From Ceriagrion tenellum (taxonomy: Eukaryota > Arthropoda > Insecta > Odonata > Coenagrionidae): a DNA stretch of 64,000 nucleotides. Each line of letters begins with the position of its first letter. Within the stretch, counting starts at the first letter, position 1. The stretch covers positions 78,443,496 to 78,507,495 of the forward strand of contig OY720641.1 in NCBI GenBank assembly GCA_963169105.1, in the 5' to 3' direction. The position numbers and the translations under genes are program-made. This document shows, piece after piece, positions 9,476 through 21,560 of this stretch. Under the pieces are notes generated by a model that was not told where the DNA came from, did not search any database, and worked only from the letters and a program-made list of their open reading frames with translations.

Positions 9476-10455
9476 ATATGCATGATGGTAGATGAAAAAA
9501 CAATTTCTCTTCTCATTCACACAAAGAAAAACTTTACTCTCTGAGCATTTGGAATGCGGCCTTGATTCAACTTTGTCCTTTGCACAGAACTCGCATCTTC
9601 CTCTCGTGGATACTAATTCTGGCTAGTGCGCTCCCCTGTTTTGGAGTCGAATGTCATTCGGAATGGAATATTTTGCTTTCTTTCTTTTAATTTCAGGTAT
9701 AGATGATGGACTGTCTATGGCTCATTGGCCTTCCAATTTTATTTTTTATTTTCTTTGCCATAAGTAAGTAACCCCATGGAAACCTGTCGCTTGTATTCAT
9801 GGAAAGGTAGTGTGCCATTAATTTCACAGAAAACAACGTAGGAATTACTAAGAGCCATTTCCATAAAAGCGTAGAATAACCTATGCCGCCACTTCTTTGA
9901 TTTTCTGTCGATTTCATAAATTGATCGAAGCATATCCCCTTTGTCAACCCCACCCATGTACTTTTTATAATCATCTACTATTTTTGGGGCATTTACCTCT
10001 ATTTTCGTACCATCTTTCTGTGTCCTGCTCAAGTGACACCTCGTTACCATGAAAATCAGAACGAAGTTCTACAACTCTGTTATCTTTCCATTTGACAAAA
10101 AATTCCAACGTCGGAGATCCTATGATCAAGCTCGCCCCTTTTCAAGTCTTTATCAAGTAACAAGACAGGAAGGCCTACTCTGTTTGATCGTACCGTTCCA
10201 CATGCAAAAATACCATTATACTTGAGAAATTCATAGAGCAGAACTGAGGTGAAATAGTTATCCATCAGAACAACATAATATTTTCCCATCAATGATTGTG
10301 TAAGTTTATTCACAACAGCTCCACCTAGTCCTAGTTCTGGACACAAAGTTTCATTAGTATGTTTTCCTTGGTATACCTCAAATTCATAAGTATATCCAGA
10401 CATATCGGAGTGGCACCAGAGTTTATAGGCTCATTTTATGGGCTTCATTGGATTA
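9476..10455 (-). pseudogene. piggyBac transposase C-terminal half (DDE_Tnp_1_7 type), frameshifted
   Basis: Reading from 10455 down, KPIK and KLWC lead into the RNase H-like core with MDNYFTS, in which D is a catalytic-type Asp of the piggyBac DDE core, then GT-RSNR. Around 10090 the frame shifts once into KWKDNRVVEL and near 10040 again into TQKDGTKIEV. The usual MGGVDKGD and WRHRLFYAFMEMALSN blocks follow. After a stop near 9739 another frame shows RCEFCAKDK, KCSES, FLC and NC-YHH (about 9476-9600), the C-terminal cysteine-rich domain that binds transposon ends. One Cys of that domain is Ser here. At least two frameshifts and several stops make it dead. The first half of the protein is absent between 10456 and the right end. 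Confidence 0.9.
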
Positions 10456-11195
10456 TATTACCTTATCGATGGATATTTTGGATCGCGTGTAAGTTAATGA
10501 GGACCTTATAACATGCAATAACTTGCAAGGAGGTTAATTGTAAAAAATATTAATCTAAACCAATGATTTTTATTCTGAAAGGGTAGAGATAGTACTTGGT
10601 TTTATCATTTTTTTTACTTAAGAAAATTTCCGGTATCAACATTTTATGCAATCCTCCGAAAGTACTTCTAATATAAAATTAAAAGTGGCTAATGCCATGT
10701 AGTGACGAATTTACAAAGCCTTCTATTTACCTTGCAAAGGAATCTAAAAATATGACATTCAAAGTTTGTTCAGTTGAAACACACCAATCATCATTTCGCA
10801 AGCTGCTACATACATTTCATCACTTCGTGCCTGACGGGACTTATAAGTCCCAAGAGAAAATTTTTATAAAAAATATATTTAATTCTAAAATTCACCATTT
10901 AAGTTAATTTCAATAAATAATATAAGGAAAGTACTATGTAAATAAAAATTGACAGCTTTCTGCGCACATTAATTCCTTAAAAATTTGGGGAACATATGTG
11001 GTACTACCAAGGTTCCTGAAATTTGCATGATTCTCGGCTACACACAAACAAGTAAAAAATTTTCATAAATTACTAGTGAGATAAAATTAAAAACTAATGG
11101 CAGTTTCTATTACTGCAATCATTGCTTCAATTGAACAATAACTTAATATACATATGAATTAATGTGCTTTCTCAATAATAGCAATTCTTTATTGT

Positions 11196-11216
11196 GGGAC
11201 TTTAAAGTCCCGTCAG
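11196..11216. repeat. Subterminal palindrome of the piggyBac-like element (right)
   Basis: GGGACTTTAAAGTCCC plus GTCAG, identical to the left copy at 9151, immediately inside the right terminal repeat. Confidence 0.75.
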
Positions 11217-11397
11217 TAAACTAAGGGTTAAGACTCGAAGAGGAACGTTACCAAAGTAACATATTAATAAATTCATTACTCTTATTTTTAAACCGTCTGG
11301 TATTGATGCCGTATGTGCTTTAAAGTTAAATATTAAGGTGTATAATGCCTAAAAATCTAATAGAGAGGGAAGTGTATCGGAAAAACCACGAAGGGAT

Positions 11398-11464
11398 TCA
11401 TCATCGCCAACTGGTATTCTATCTACTGTAAGGTCCCAAACACCAAAGCTGTCTCCAATTCGTC
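11398..11464 (-). mobile_element. 3' end fragment of LINE family C
   Basis: About 65 bp containing CAACTGGTATTCT and CCAAACACCAAAGCTGTCTC match 11694-11760 in the same orientation. This is either an extremely 5'-truncated insertion or a short element sharing the LINE tail. Confidence 0.7.
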
Positions 11465-11693
11465 AAATCATGACATTCACGTCAAATCTACCGAATTCCT
11501 CACGAACGTTTCCTTTAGTTCACTCAATGGCATTTGACTCCTTCTCCGAGTTATGTCATAATGCAATAATAAAAAAGTCCATGGAAGAATAATATTTCTG
11601 ATGATAGTTAAATAATACTCGCGGCTAATTGCCTCCCACGATGGAAACACCGGTTGCCAACCGTGCCCATTTCAGTTCTGAATCTTAACTGAG
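11465..11693. other. Spacer between two LINE 3' ends
   Basis: No open frame or recognised repeat. It separates two copies of the same LINE 3' end. Confidence 0.5.
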
Positions 11694-12312
11694 CTCATCA
11701 TCAACTGGTATTCTGCCTCCGGACAGGTACCAAACACCAAAGCTGTCTCCAATCCGTTCCGTCCCGGGCCTCTTCCTTGGTTTCCTTGTAACTTCTTTTT
11801 ATATTCACGTCGTCTGTCATTTTCTGCTTCTTCCTCTTCTTTTTTCTCCCTCCACTGTTTCCTTGATTGCTGTATGTAAAATACCCTTCCCTCTCAAAAA
11901 ATTTGTCCGATTTACTTTCCCTTTCTCTTCTGTATTGTTTTCAGTAGTGTTCCTTCCTCCCTAACGCTTCCCAGCACCTCCTCATTTCTTACTCTACCCA
12001 CCCATTGCACTCTCTCTAGTCTCCTCCGCACCCACATCTCAAAAGCATTGTTCCAATCCTTCTTTCTTCTTCACAAGGCCCACGTTTCGCATCCATACAA
12101 CATAACTCTCCTCGCATAATATTTCACCAGTCCCTTCCTCAGTTCTAGGTCCATACCGCTCTATAATATATTTTTCTTCTTATTAAAAGCTTCCTTTTCC
12201 ATAGCTATTCTTGACTTAATCTGTACCTCACTCTTCCAATCTTCCGTCAGCGTGCTCCCCAGATATCTCTACCTTCTAGCCTTCTCTATTCTTCCCATAT
12301 TTGTTATAATAT
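11694..12312 (-). mobile_element. LINE tail, family C (RT C-terminal region, decayed)
   Basis: No single long ORF survives, but the minus strand read from 12290 gives LGSTLTEDWKSE, then VMLYGCETWAL, AFEMWVRRRLERVQW and RVRNEEVL. These are the conserved blocks of a non-LTR retrotransposon after the RT domain. In-frame stops follow the first and second blocks. The 3' part (11694-11900) is purine-rich on the coding strand and ends in a short GATGATGA-like tail. It is 5'-truncated at about 12312 and directly abuts another LINE 3' end. Confidence 0.8.
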
Positions 12313-12315
12313 AAC

Positions 12316-12402
12316 GAAGGCGTTAGGAAACTGAAATAAGACAGGGTCGGATGGAGAGCTGCAATAAACTGATCTCGGGATTAAACGACGAATGATTGTG
12401 TT
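12316..12402 (+). mobile_element. 3' end fragment of LINE family B
   Basis: GGATGGAGAGCTGCAATAAA and GGATTAAACGACGAATGATT match the last ~80 bp of the family B copies at 15230-15310 and 49465-49540. They translate as a W-RAA-N block before the stop. A very short 5'-truncated insertion. Confidence 0.75.
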
Positions 12403-14084
12403 AAGCCATCGTTAAATTCCGATGAATGGATTTTTACTAGATTTCTTCCATACTTTTAGCATGCATTGTCATTGCTATGAAAATATCAAGCATTCTCTTT
12501 TGTATCCTAGCATAAAAGTTACACATAGTACACACAAAACATTTCTGTTCGTATTTTCAGCCATTGGATGTTAGATCAAATGATTTATTCTTTTAGAAAG
12601 GTCAGTTAAATTGTGAATCATACGTGATAAAATGCTAAAATATTTTTTTTTCTTAAATACCACTTTGTCCAAAAGTTAGAAACCCCACAGATATTAGAAC
12701 ATTTAATTTTTGAAAATGTTTGCGTCGACCAGTCTGGAAAAGTTTGAGATGATAAATTCTTTGATATCATTAGGACTCAAAAGGAAAATTAACTCATTGA
12801 AAATCTGGATCTGAATCCTTTATTTGTTCTTATTGCTCTTGTAGATCAAAAACCAAACATTCAACCCATCAACTAAAAATGATAGTACTTTGTTACATTT
12901 CATGCACTATTACCTAAAAGTTACATAAGTTTCCATGAAAACACCTTTCCTCAAGCTACTTTAATATTTATGAAATAATTAAGTATATGCCCCAAGCATG
13001 TCACAAATTTCACCTTTTCGAGACAAGAACTGGAAACTTGCAATGCGGTATAAATCTGACTCTCAACTCATTCAACATCAATGTATCTTCATTAACTTTT
13101 GTTAAGATGTTTTGTTATTTTTTATACTTTAGACCACACTCAAACAATGGCAGAGGAACCTCCTTAAATTGAGCCTATTATTTTTTCGTATTGCCGATAG
13201 GAATTTGCTACCGTCTTGTTCATCTATTTACTGAAATGTTTTTGAACTGTGGCACTGAATATTGATACAAATAAAATGTAATTAATTGAACCAGCCTTTA
13301 CCTACTCTTTCAATTTCTCGCATTGGAATCCTACGGCGTTACTCGATCAGAAGAAACTACTGTTGCATTCTTAAAAGGAAGCTGGTGGACGATTATAACC
13401 AATCCTCACTTAAGCGTAAGAGAGGCCACAAGTTCTTGTGAATTTATTGAAGAAGTGAAGTGATTGGGGTTATTAACGCGTTGCTGTAAGGGGTGTTATT
13501 ATATTCACGCTTAATTATAAGTTGCTATTTGGTTGATATTTATTTAAATTCTGAGATGAAACATTATTTCAGTGAAATAGGCATATCTATCGTAATAGCG
13601 GGTAAATTATTTATGAAGACTTTTTACACTTAAAATATTAGCACTTTGTTATAACGTGCACTATATAGAATTACAGCTCATCATCTACGTTAAAGTATAT
13701 TTTTAGTCTTATTTACTCTGATACCGCGGCATACATAAGAACATTTTATAGAGGGGGTTGCTCAATAATTCATGAGTTATATTGCATTAACTTGTATCAC
13801 AGAGGCATGGAAAATTTGTATCAAAGATTAGTGGCACATGAGTGTAGTCATGCCCAACCTTAAATACGGCAAACGCGATTAATATTATTGGTATTCATGT
13901 GCTTAAATTTCTCACTGCGTGGAACCAAGTTGGTTTCATTCTTTAAATATATTCGTAAAAAATAAACCTTCAACGCCATTGACATGCAGGCAATAAAAAA
14001 TCTCTGGAAAAAAGGTGAGAGATCTGTCCACTTGATTCCAATCATACCCATGCCCTTGCTCTTTTGATGGTGTTATTTCTTCAA
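12403..14084. other. No gene or repeat recognised
   Basis: About 1.7 kb of AT-rich DNA. Short frames at 12987 (+) and 13860 (-) show no family features. Confidence 0.5.
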
Positions 14085-15315
14085 AACCGGTCAGTGTATT
14101 CAATTTTGTATGAAATATTACATCAGGATTATAACGACATAAAAGTAATCTACCAACTGTACGAGAAGAAAGTCATGACAATGAGAATGAGAAACAGAAG
14201 ACAAATAGATGCTAAAATTAACAAAGGAGTAAGACAAGGATGCAACCTCTCAACAACTTTGTCCAAAATGTACTTAGATGTGACAATTAAACAAGAGCAA
14301 GAAACGGGACCGAGCGGAATAAAGATAGACATGTTTCGCTTTGCAGATGGCATCGCAGTTATAGAAAGAAATCGTGATGAACTTTAAGATCACGAAATAT
14401 AATGGACATAGTTTTGTAAGACTACAGCATGAAAATAAATTAGACGATGACTAGAATCCTGGTACATGGCAGAGATAAGCTGATTGTAGAAGTCACGCTG
14501 AGAGGAGAAAAATAAGAGCAAGTGCATTCCTTCATATATCTCGAAAGAACAGGGTGATTAAAAAGCCTTGCTATGATTACGGAAAATAAGAACTTATTTA
14601 TTTTTAAAAATATATTCATGAAACAAAGATGAAACTGCTACTAAATACATCAAGTTTTATTTGTTATCACTACAAATGTTCAATGTGACCTCCATTTGAA
14701 GCACGGAACACATCTGCACGATAGTTAAAATAAAAAAGTTCTGATTTTCCGTAATCATAACAAGACTTTTGAATCACCCTGTGTATACTAAGCCCAAGCT
14801 AAGTAGGCAATCATAATAAATAGACTACTGCTGAGCTCAAAAAGGATAGGGCTGCATACTATGAGACAATGAGTTGAAACATTCGTGTGGAGCGTGGAAC
14901 TCTATGGATCGGAAACATGGAGCATGGGAAAAGAGGACCAAAAATACTAGAAACCTTCAAACCTGGTCCTGGAAGAGGGTATTGAAGATAGAATGGACGG
15001 ACAAGATAAGAAATGATGAAGTGTACAGAAGAGTAGAAGAGGAAAGGGCCATATAGGACACCATACAGTAAAGAAGGTCCATATGGATTGGACATACTCT
15101 GAAACACAATGGGTTGGTGAAGTACATAATTGAAGATAAAATAGAGATTAAAGTCCCCAGAGGAAGACCCAGGACGCAGTAGATGGACCAAATGAACAGG
15201 AAAGTACATAGTAAAAGCTACCAAGTAGTAAGGGAACTAAAATTTGATAGGGTAGGGTGAAGGGCTGCAAGTCCACCAATCTTAGGATTAAACGATCAAG
15301 GATGATGGAATATTA
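14085..15315 (+). mobile_element. LINE family B copy with partial RT domain, interrupted by a MITE
   Basis: The first part (to 14387) encodes part of the reverse transcriptase, with NKGVRQGC-LS and RFADG. RFADG corresponds to the catalytic FADD/YADD box with the second Asp changed to Gly, so the enzyme would be inactive. The C-terminal region follows from 14870: VELYGSETWSMGKEDQK, WTDKIRNDEVYRRVEEER, WIGHTLKHNGLVK and VPRGRPR, in several frames and with stops. The 3' end is CTTAGGATTAAACGATCAAG. A 232-bp mariner-type MITE sits within it at 14550-14781. Related copies lie at 12316-12402 and 49105-49545, all on the plus strand. Confidence 0.85.
14550..14781 (-). mobile_element. Mariner-type MITE nested in LINE
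   Basis: Terminal inverted repeats of about 45 bp begin CAGGGTGATT(A/C)AAAAG and end in its inverse, CTTTTGAATCACCCTG, with few mismatches. Inside, the minus strand at 14720-14670 reads RADVFRASNGGHIEHL then a stop. As I recall, the final residues TNGAHIE(H/V)(L/F) are typical of a mariner-like transposase group common in arthropods (DUF4817-containing proteins). The element is therefore probably a deletion derivative that kept both termini and the last codons of its transposase. No clear TA target duplication remains. Confidence 0.8.
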
Positions 15316-17330
15316 CCTAGTGAAGTGCATAGCATTTGAAAATTTCTATATATGTCGTGTTGAAGTATCGATTTAGTTAATCAGTACTTTTTTTTGTTTC
15401 GTCAAGCTTTCGGATTCTTTCCTGGCCGCATGCAATCGGAAAAATCCATCGTCCCAGGTTTCATTATGGAACTTTGGATGTTACGTTGAGTACAATGATA
15501 TGGAGACCATTTTTGCCATAATTCACACTATACTGTCCTAAGTTCTTGGCCGTTATTTTGACAGCCATATACATGTGCCATTACCAGGTGCTTTATGGCT
15601 AGATACGGGAACTGTCTTATCTAAGAGGTAGATAGGACTACAAAACATTGATGTACGGATGGACAGTGAAACAATTATATAACAAATGCAATGATCATCG
15701 AAATTATGCCACTTATTTTGTTAGAGGCGGCTTAATACAGGGAAGTTAACTTTTAAAGAAGACTCTAGTGTATCGATATCGCGATGTGTATCGCAACATG
15801 CAAACGTTTCTTCTTTCGTGTTGTTTTTGTTCTATTTGCAGAATAAAATAATTACGCTAGCATACAATCAACATGACTTTTCCAAATGTATCCTACTTCA
15901 GGCTACTGGTATATAGACTCATCACATCAACTAATTCCTGGAGCATTCGTGAATTTTACGGATTTTTAAAACGTCAACATGAATAGACCATGTATGGACC
16001 ATGGACCATAGAAAATGGACTATATCTTAAGTATGAAGCATATTTAATTATAGAGTTTTAAAACAATATTACTTCTTATTTATCGATACGATAAATCTGA
16101 GTCTGAGTTACGAATCCAATTATTGGCCACGAAATATTTAGTATGAGAATCATCCCTTACTAATGCATTCAAAATGCCTGATGTGTACCATCTACTTCAA
16201 GTAAACATTCATTAAGCTTTCTTCCTGGTTGCAATCTTAATATTGACGAATCTAACGGTAATCTTAGAGGCATTTTGGATCAGACAACAAACTCTTCTCT
16301 AAGTCAGAGTACTTACATGTTAGACCACGGTTGGAGGAAGGCCATCGATAGATTTGTGATATTTTAGCCTTACAAGTCCTAGACTTTCCATATTTTAATT
16401 ATGCAAAAACATGACATAATCAACTGAAAATATAATAAAAGTTTGTGGAAATGGCGCCCTCAAGGTGGACCTGGAATATTAATGAAACAATCTGACTGTG
16501 CCTCCGACAATAATTTCACAATTCAATCAGTACAGACTTAAGGGGGTGGAACCGATCATCAATGCCAGAAACAAAGCAAGGTGTGGGGAATTTCTTTATA
16601 ATAGACAAAATTCAATTTATCTCTCTCGAACTGTCATTTAAATTTTTTGCTTGGGTTTCCATCAGACAGGAGCGCTATTTTGACCTATGCATAGGTTAAT
16701 CTTCTTTCAACCAATCGTTGACGAGTCAATGACAATAGCAGTATATCCGCATTCTTATCCTGAGAATTATACAGATGATTCAACCCTAAGTTGAAATATA
16801 CATACACCATATTTGTTTACCTTAGGGTTCGTTCTATCATCATCGCGATTTTGCAAATTATTTGTGAAGATATCTTTCCAGTTTTATACTGTAATTGTGT
16901 CGTATCTTACATTAGTTTATAACGGAAGTCCATTAATGGAGGCTATTTGTACTAATTTTTGACTGTTTTTTCTTAAATCTCGAGTAAAATATTTCTAATA
17001 CTCCCCTATTTACGAACATATGTAATGAGGGTGTAAAAAATTGCTTGGATATTTGCATCTCTGCACGTTCGCCAAAGTATGCCGATAAACTTTAAAGTGG
17101 AAATGGCTTAATGACGACCTTATGGCGAAAGACACAGGATAAACGTAAGCAGATTACTGTGGTTTGGTAATTCAATCTTTTAAGCATCGTCCGTAAGATT
17201 TTTGAGAATATGCCTAACGATGACCAATGAGTCATATATCCTTAGTAGTTTGTACAATAAGGTAAAAGTAGAGCTCATACTCAGTATAATGTGATTTATC
17301 ACCGATAAAAAGTTTTTAAACGTACAACTT
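15316..17330. other. No gene or repeat recognised
   Basis: Two kilobases of AT-rich DNA without convincing open frames, RNA genes or repeats seen elsewhere in the window. Confidence 0.5.
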
Positions 17331-18345
17331 TATGGTAAGAGGTTATTTTCCTGTGTCTTGTCAAAGTATGTATCTGTTGAAATTTATTCCCCCCTCTGAC
17401 CGAGTCTTTTTGCTTTGTGAAATCAACGCATTTCTCCGCCCCGATTTACGAGGACACCTACTGTCACCGTCTTTCCTGCCTTATCTAGCTGACTCTCGAG
17501 AATCTCTAGTTTTTCTTTTCAAAGCCGGACGATAGGGAATCAAACCTTTGGAGACGGCTAGAAAGGGAACGCCAAGGCCAAAAGGGACCGGAAAAGAGAA
17601 AAGGTTATCCGGTAGGGAGAAGCCAAGTTAAGGTGAGGAGACTCGTGAAGGACTTGAAGGATGGACGAAGGTTCAGAAAGCAGAGGTGGTGTGGACGGCC
17701 GGAGCAAACGGTTCCTGGATTGAAATACCCCTCGTTCGTGGAATTGGGAGCGTGATTCACACTTGTGGGATGGGAAAAGAGAGGCGAGAAAGAACTTGGA
17801 GGAACTGTTGAGTGGAAAGGCTGGTTGAAAGAAAAATCCATGGAAGAGGACAGCATACATCCTCTCGTTCTCCCTCTCTCTGCTAACCATTCGCACACGC
17901 CTACATCCTAGAACCCTGAGAGACCTAAGATGGATGCTAAGGGGCCGGAAGGGATGAAATTTTTATGCCCCCTGCAAGGCCTTGCCCAAGTCTCCGCCGG
18001 TGCGGATACATTTTTTAACTCTTCCAAACCCCGACAGTTTGTTGGAGCGGGAAAAGTATGGCGAAAGCTAGAGGGGGTGGGAATAGGGAGGTTGGAAAAA
18101 GACACTGAGATAGGTGAGCGTGAGCAATTATTCCATATTTTACAACGCCGCCGGCAGTGACGTGCGCATACGTGAATTCCGCGGGGATTCTCAGCTTGGA
18201 TGTCACCCATATTTTACATTCCCCTTTCCTGTGTGCCTCTCGTATCTCGGAATGTACTGTCGTGCGCGAAACTGTTTTCCTCCGTGTCTCATATCTCCCT
18301 CTCGTGATGACCGAGTGATGGAGTTGGATACTAAATGACACGTGT
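17331..18345. other. GC-richer island with overlapping chance ORFs
   Basis: Around 1 kb of higher GC with many CG dinucleotides, especially at 18120-18330. Frames are open on both strands and in several phases at once, which reflects composition. I recognise no domain, splice pair or promoter. It could be a decayed element or an untranslated exon or promoter. Confidence 0.5.
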
Positions 18346-20424
18346 CCCTGTGAGGATTAAATTGGACACAACTTCCTAGAATATATATTCTTGCGTTCGT
18401 CATAAGCATTGCTTTTGTTTTTCCAAATTCACATCAGAGTTTTCTTGTGGATCACAAACAAAGTTCTGCACACTTTGATCATATATAATCCTATCACACA
18501 AAGGCTCTGATATGTTTATTTGCAAATATGAGTAAGTTATTTTCTTTTCACGGAGCATTCTGATGTTACCCTCATGCAAATATAAAATTTAAGCTGAGCT
18601 CAGATTTTAGTAATGTTAGTTTAGTTTAGTTAGAGTTTAGTCAGAAATTTAGTAATGATTAGTTTATTTATTTAATTTAATGAATATTGTTTGTTTAATC
18701 TTTAGATTGAGCAAAACTCTCGACATAAACTAAAAATTAGCTAGAATATTCGCGAGAATGGACGCGTGAATGATACAGAGCTGAAGTATAAAGTGGCTTT
18801 TGCTACTATTCACTAACCTTAGGTTTACAGTGTCTCAATGACCGTCCCAGACTATTCGATCGGCCTGCTAAATAATTTTGCTCAAGTAAATACCTTACTT
18901 GCGGCGTGGTATTATTACTTTTGTGAGTTCCTAAAGCGGTTGTATCTGCGATTTCTATTCATTGAGGGTTTTTGGCGTCGTTGGCATTGAGCGTATTTAT
19001 TTTTTGAGGGAAAATAAATAAAAATTAAAATTTATAATGTTATATAATTACTAGTATTCAGTTATCATTTTATTTTGATTCAATTTTAGCTATTTAAGGA
19101 CACTGTTAATCTCTAGGGTATTGTACAATTCACGAGTGCCCCTAGTTCTTAGACAATCTAGTAGATGTAGAAGTAAGAATGGACCAACAGAAGAGAAATG
19201 CCAATGAGGAATTCCTGCGTAGGGTTCCTGCAGAGGCAAAAGGTGTGGTGAAATGTATAAACTGAAGAAGATGAAAGCTAAATGCGCATATTTGTGATGC
19301 ATCAACACCTGAAAAATATTACTGGACGGTAAAAATCAACGGTTCAGTCTAAGTTACTGGAGGGTGAAAATAATATTTGTCTCGGTCAAAAAGTGATCGA
19401 ATCCATTTGGTAATTTATAAAAAAATGTCGGAGTGAGGGATTTTACCCGAATAAAATAGTTGGTTTAAAACAAATGTGGAGAGAAAGGTAGCTTCTAAGT
19501 AATTCTTGGATTTATTTATGCTCATGATGATAGTGATGCGAGTCTTTCTTTGTCAAAGAAAGTTTAATTTGATCGAATAATGTAATGGAGGAACCTACCT
19601 CAGTTCCCAAGCGATTTGAAAATTATTGCTTTCATTAGCGACGAAATATGATCGGAAAAATTTCTCCGGTGTCGTTGCGTAATTCCGTGACCTCTTGCTT
19701 GTTGTAACTTTGCTGAAAAGTTTGTGGGAGGATAAAAGTTTCAGCAATCGGATTTTAGTCTGTAGCTTTGCTAACACTACAATCGAAAACAATAAAGCTT
19801 TCTCTTTGTTCACAGTAATCATGAAAACCTGATTCATCGGAATTCCAAATCGAGACAAAGTACAAAAAGTAAAATAATGACGAGAATTTTTGCTAAAACA
19901 ATTTCAGGTCTAACTGTTTCGGAAACGAATGGTTACATTTGACTTATCTGCTTTTATGTAAAATTTTGATTTTAATACTATGCGAGTCTTCCACTTCCTC
20001 ACAAAAAGAAAGTTTAAAGAGAATATAGTTATGCGTACCACGGGATTCAACTTCGTAGCTGTTGCCGCATTTTACTTTGCTAACAGCGCATGAATCATCG
20101 GAAAATTATGCAATTCAGGCGTAAAACAATACAATAGATAACTAAGCTATCCGGAAAAATCATGTACCATTTCTTTAAATCCTTAACTTGGTGAGTCATC
20201 CTGCTAAAAAGTTTTCGGAAGGTCCACGATCAACATACAGTGGCAATGTGAAGGTCAGCTCCACCATTATTCAACTAAGCGCAATTGAATTTTCAGCTGG
20301 ATTGATTGCAGCCATTTTTCCTCGCCCGAGAGTTGGCTGCAGAACAACTAAAGATGACGAGTTGAATACTGCGCTATGAGCCTATTTATCTATCCCTATC
20401 CATTTGCTCGCGGATAATTTAACG
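18346..20424. other. No gene recognised; weak internal similarity
   Basis: AT-rich. TATGCGAGTCTT ... AAAGAAAGTTTAA occurs near 19537 (as GATGCGAGTCTT) and near 19979, hinting at an old duplicated segment. Nothing coding is accepted. Confidence 0.45.
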
Positions 20425-20600
20425 TGTTAAGTGTACAAATGAATCCACGAACTGGTTTTCTATTGATCTCTAATGCTCTTGAAATGAAAAAGCAAATTAA
20501 ATCAGAAAATGTATGCAGCGAGGTTTTAACAGCGTGACTACACGTAAATTTATACCCATCAAACATTCTTCGTTTTAATAGATTTACATCGTACTTCTTG
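20425..20600 (+). repeat. Diverged direct repeat, copy 1
   Basis: Shares ordered blocks with 21400-21560: AATGAATC-ACGAACT, TAATG-AAA-CAAAT, TTTAACAGC-TGACTA, A-ATTCATA/ATTTATA and TTACATCGCA/TTACATCGTA. Old and non-coding. Confidence 0.6.
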
Positions 20601-21399
20601 ATTTTTGTTGCCTTTATCATCCTTTACTAAATGCCAATGTTTATAATATTTCAAGATTAAGGCGTCCATGGATCCGTTTGTAATCTCCTTTCGAAAAATC
20701 ACTCATCACTTATATTGCATACGATTCAATAAAATGGAAAATGATCACAGAATCACTGTAAAACTAGATGATTGTCACGATATTTTTATTAGCTGAGACC
20801 GTTTCCAATTCATGGACTGAGTGATCGTCAACCTAAAGATCAGTATTAAAAATGAAAAGGTAGCAGTTCGGATTGACGAATTTTAAAAAATCTAAGCCTG
20901 ATGATATGGAAATGGTTATACAAAATGCCTCTTGACCTTTTCCTTAAGAAATTTCCTACCTTTAGGCATACACTACTAATTGTAGAAATGAATGTTCTAA
21001 GACTTTTTCTTAACAGGTCTCCCATGAGTTCACCAAGAGTTTTGCTCTCTAAAACAACTTTGTTTGTTCCTATCGATTTTTACTATTACCAACCAAAACT
21101 TAAAACGTTATCTTTTAGTTTCGTTTGCAAAAATGAATTTATGTCACTTTATTTTCATTTGACTTGAGAGAAGTAAAACTCCTCCAAATCCTCCAATGCT
21201 CGTTCTTTAGTCATTACTGAATTTAGCATTAGTATCCTTGGATTTAAGGTGTGAAAACTGGGAACTTGAATCAAACCTTTAAGCCTGAATGTCAGGTCCC
21301 AAAATTTCCAAAATGAAGAATTCACCAACTTCGGGCTGCCAAGCTATCGTATGATTAGTAACCCAGTCGAGGAAGTTGAGGAAACTATTTTGAGCATAT
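20601..21399. other. No gene recognised
   Basis: AT-rich spacer between the two diverged repeats. The open frame at 20901-21167 is Leu/Phe-rich and not family-like. Confidence 0.45.
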
Positions 21400-21560
21400 C
21401 TTACGAATGAATCTACGAACTCGTATTATTGCATTGTTAATGAAAAACAAATGAAGGCAGAGAAATCTATGGAGCTTTAACAGCTTGACTATACATAAAT
21501 TCATATCATCAATAATTTACTTTGTGAAGAAAATGTCAAAAAAATTACATCGCAGTTAGG
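21400..21560 (+). repeat. Diverged direct repeat, copy 2
   Basis: Second copy of the segment at 20425-20600, about 970 bp downstream in the same orientation. By eye it is more diverged than any other repeat pair reported here. Confidence 0.6.

Larger units (their letters stand above)
9002..11227 (-). mobile_element. piggyBac-like transposon, degenerate, ~2.2 kb
   Basis: The right end reads TAAACTAAGGGTTAA, with GGG at 11225-11227 followed by TTAA at 11228-11231, the classical piggyBac target site. The left end, CCCTTTGTTTACTGA at 9002-9016, is the inverse of the right end (CCCTTAGTTTACTGA) with one mismatch. The bases before it are ATAT rather than TTAA, so that target copy has decayed. Inside are a broken piggyBac transposase on the minus strand and the palindrome GGGACTTTAAAGTCCC near both ends, with a variant in the middle. 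The N-terminal half of the transposase is missing, so the copy is non-autonomous. Confidence 0.85.

Noticed and set aside
10692..10907. 71-codon plus-strand ORF inside the piggyBac-like element
   Set aside because: Opposite strand to the transposase, overlaps a palindromic repeat, no conserved residues.
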